From Candidatus Rifleibacteriota bacterium (GTDB lineage Bacteria; Riflebacteria; Ozemobacteria; Ozemobacterales; Ozemobacteraceae), in assembly GCA_029565415.1 (NCBI GenBank), contig JAKQOH010000137.1, forward strand, positions 1 through 15,486: DNA of 15,486 nt. Direction: 5' to 3'. Shown here one piece after another: positions 14,021-15,486 of the stretch (position 1 is the first letter of the stretch; each line of letters starts with the position of its first letter). The notes below the pieces were generated by a model that saw only the letters and a list, made by a program, of their open reading frames with translations, was not told the origin of the DNA and ran no database searches. Made by a program: the position numbers and the translations under genes.

Positions 14021-15324
14021 CGCAGACCCCGCTTCTTCATGAAGCCTTCATAATGCCGGGTCACGAGGTGCGACTCGAGCTGACGCATCGTGTCCATCGC
14101 CACGCCGACCACGATCAGAAGTGCCGTTCCACCGAAGTAGAACTGGACGTTCAAGAACTTGATCATCAGGTTCGGGATCACGGCGATGATCGCGAGGAAG
14201 ATACCACCGGCGAGCGTGATGCGCGACAGGGTCTTCTCGAGATAATCGACGGTCGGCCGGCCGGCCCGGATGCCGGGAATGAAGCCGCCGTACTTCTTCA
14301 TGTTGTCCGACAGATCCTGGACGTTGAAAGTGATGGCGGTGTAGAAATACGTGAAGAAGAGGATCAACAGGGAGTAGATCACGAGATAGCTGTAGCTATT
14401 GTAGTTGAAGATATTCAACAGCCAGAAGACGATCGGGTTCTTCACGATCTCCTGCATCGAGTCGAGGCTCTGGACCCAGTTCGCGATCATCGAGGGGAAG
14501 AGCAGGATCGAGCTGGCGAAGATGACGGGAATGACGCCGGCCTGGATCACGCGCAGCGGGATGAAGGTGTTCTGACCGCCGTAGACACGGCGACCGACGA
14601 CACGCTTCGCATACTGCACCGGAATCTTGCGAACCCCGTCCTGCACCGTCACGATCGCCATGATGACGGCGACGATGATGGCGAGCAGGAAGATCATCTT
14701 CACGACGTCGTGAGCATTGCCCGAGAACAGAGCAAGCTGCTGGACGACGGCTTCGGGCAGCGAGGCGAGAATGCCGGCCGTGATCAGGATCGAGATCCCG
14801 TTCCCAATGCCGCGGCTGGTCATCTGTTCGCCGAGCCACATGATGAAGGCGGTACCGGCCGTCAGCGTCGTCACGGCCATGATCTTGAATCCGAAGCCGG
14901 GATTGGCGACGACCTGGTACCGCTCCAGCATGAAGCTGATGCCGAAAGCCTGGAGAGCGCCTATCAAGACCGTGCCATACCGCGTATACTGATTGATCAG
15001 CTTGCGGCCCTCTTCGCCCTCTTCTTTGGCAAGATGCTCGAGATACGGAATGACGTAGATCAGGAGCTGCATGATGATCGAGGCATTGATGTAGGGCGCG
15101 ATGCCCAGGGCGAACACGGAGAACCGGCGAAGGGCACCGCCGGAGAACATGTTCAGGAAGCTCATCAGCTCAGATGTCGGAAGATTCTGAGTGAGCAGCT
15201 TCGCATCGATGCCGGGGGTCGGAATGTGGGTTCCGATGCGAAACACCACGATCATGCCGAGAGTGAAGAGGATGCGATTCCGGAGTTCCGGAATCTTCAT
15301 CGAGTTTGATAGGCTTTGGAACAC
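14017..15324 (-). CDS. secY: Protein translocase subunit SecY
   Basis: 435-residue channel subunit of the SecYEG translocon in the inner membrane. The N-terminus MFQSLSNSMKIPELRNRILF, the RIGTHIPTPGID before the plug, and the conserved cytoplasmic loop near GGFIPGIRAGRPTVDYL are all typical. About ten membrane helices can be read from the hydrophobic stretches. The start is GTG, 2 nt after the rplO stop, with GAGGAG about 8 nt upstream inside rplO. An in-frame ATG eight codons later would remove conserved residues. The stop overlaps the adk GTG. Confidence 0.97.
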   Translation of the reverse strand: MFQSLSNSMKIPELRNRILFTLGMIVVFRIGTHIPTPGIDAKLLTQNLPTSELMSFLNMFSGGALRRFSVFALGIAPYINASIIMQLLIYVIPYLEHLAKEEGEEGRKLINQYTRYGTVLIGALQAFGISFMLERYQVVANPGFGFKIMAVTTLTAGTAFIMWLGEQMTSRGIGNGISILITAGILASLPEAVVQQLALFSGNAHDVVKMIFLLAIIVAVIMAIVTVQDGVRKIPVQYAKRVVGRRVYGGQNTFIPLRVIQAGVIPVIFASSILLFPSMIANWVQSLDSMQEIVKNPIVFWLLNIFNYNSYSYLVIYSLLILFFTYFYTAITFNVQDLSDNMKKYGGFIPGIRAGRPTVDYLEKTLSRITLAGGIFLAIIAVIPNLMIKFLNVQFYFGGTALLIVVGVAMDTMRQLESHLVTRHYEGFMKKRGLR

Positions 15325-15326
15325 GT

Positions 15327-15486
15327 TCAGATCTCCTCAGCCTTGCCACCGGCCTTCTCGATCTTGGCCTTGGCGGATTGGGAGAACTGATGAGCCTGGA
15401 CGGTGAGAGCCTTGGAGATCTCTCCGCGGGCGAGAATCTTCACGGGGGCCGCGAGATTCTTCACGAGACCCTTGTCGCACAGCAGC
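15327..15486 (-). CDS. rplO: Ribosomal protein L15, C-terminal part (runs off the window)
   Basis: Only the last 52 complete codons are in the window. They read [20 protein letters not shown], then [20 protein letters not shown], ending GKAEEI. This matches the conserved L15 C-terminus, where VKILARGEI and the Ala-rich [10 protein letters not shown] region are typical. Its position directly before secY also fits rplO. The end of the gene carries the ribosome-binding site of secY. Confidence 0.93.
   Translation of the reverse strand, partial: LLCDKGLVKNLAAPVKILARGEISKALTVQAHQFSQSAKAKIEKAGGKAEEI

Noticed and set aside
14053..15309. 418-residue plus-strand open frame opposite secY
   Set aside because: Asp/Glu/His-rich translation is the complement of membrane-helix codons of secY. 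It has no start signal and no family features.

Overview
The window is GC-rich and dense. Every gene I can support lies on the minus strand, so transcription runs from high to low coordinates. The long plus-strand reading frames are antisense shadows. The host looks like a diderm (Gram-negative-type) bacterium, because it has a tripartite RND efflux system with a periplasmic adaptor and a TolC-type outer-membrane domain. Its ribosomal operon, however, has the rplO-secY-adk-map-infA-rpmJ-rpsM-rpsK-rpsD-rpoA-rplQ order, followed directly by an ECF-transporter core, which I know best from Firmicutes. S4, L36 and adenylate kinase keep their cysteine zinc sites. I cannot name the phylum; a deep-branching diderm or candidate phylum with a Firmicutes-like S10/spc/alpha arrangement would fit.

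Region 15486-9150 is the end of the spc operon and the alpha operon: the C-terminus of L15 (rplO), then secY, adk, map, infA, rpmJ, rpsM, rpsK, rpsD, rpoA and rplQ. Spacing is tight. Stop and start codons overlap at secY/adk (GTGA), adk/map (TTGA) and rpoA/rplQ (ATGA). Non-ATG starts are common (secY, adk, map, rpmJ, rpoA). An extended -10 promoter candidate sits in the last codons of adk, just before map. L17 carries about 60 extra internal residues.

Region 9127-5830 holds a single 750-residue protein that fuses both ATPases and the transmembrane T subunit of an ECF vitamin/metal transporter (EcfA-EcfA'-EcfT), 22 nt after rplQ. A perfect 13-bp, terminator-like hairpin lies inside its first 26 codons. 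Next comes an exported glycerophosphodiester phosphodiesterase, closed by an intrinsic terminator at 5830-5865.

Region 5771-1 is an efflux operon. It starts from a good sigma70-type promoter overlapped by two palindromic operators 44 bp apart. It encodes a TetR repressor, a membrane-fusion (HlyD-type) adaptor, and an HAE-type RND pump whose reading frame runs, with no stop, through a signal-peptide-like segment into a TolC-family outer-membrane domain and off the window edge. The three genes are joined by ATGA overlaps. The likely logic is a self-repressed, ligand-induced operon that makes the whole tripartite pump.

I saw no tRNA or rRNA gene, insertion sequence, CRISPR array or attachment site. 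No gene-free stretch exceeds 300 bases; the longest is 5689-5880, which holds the operators, promoter and terminator.
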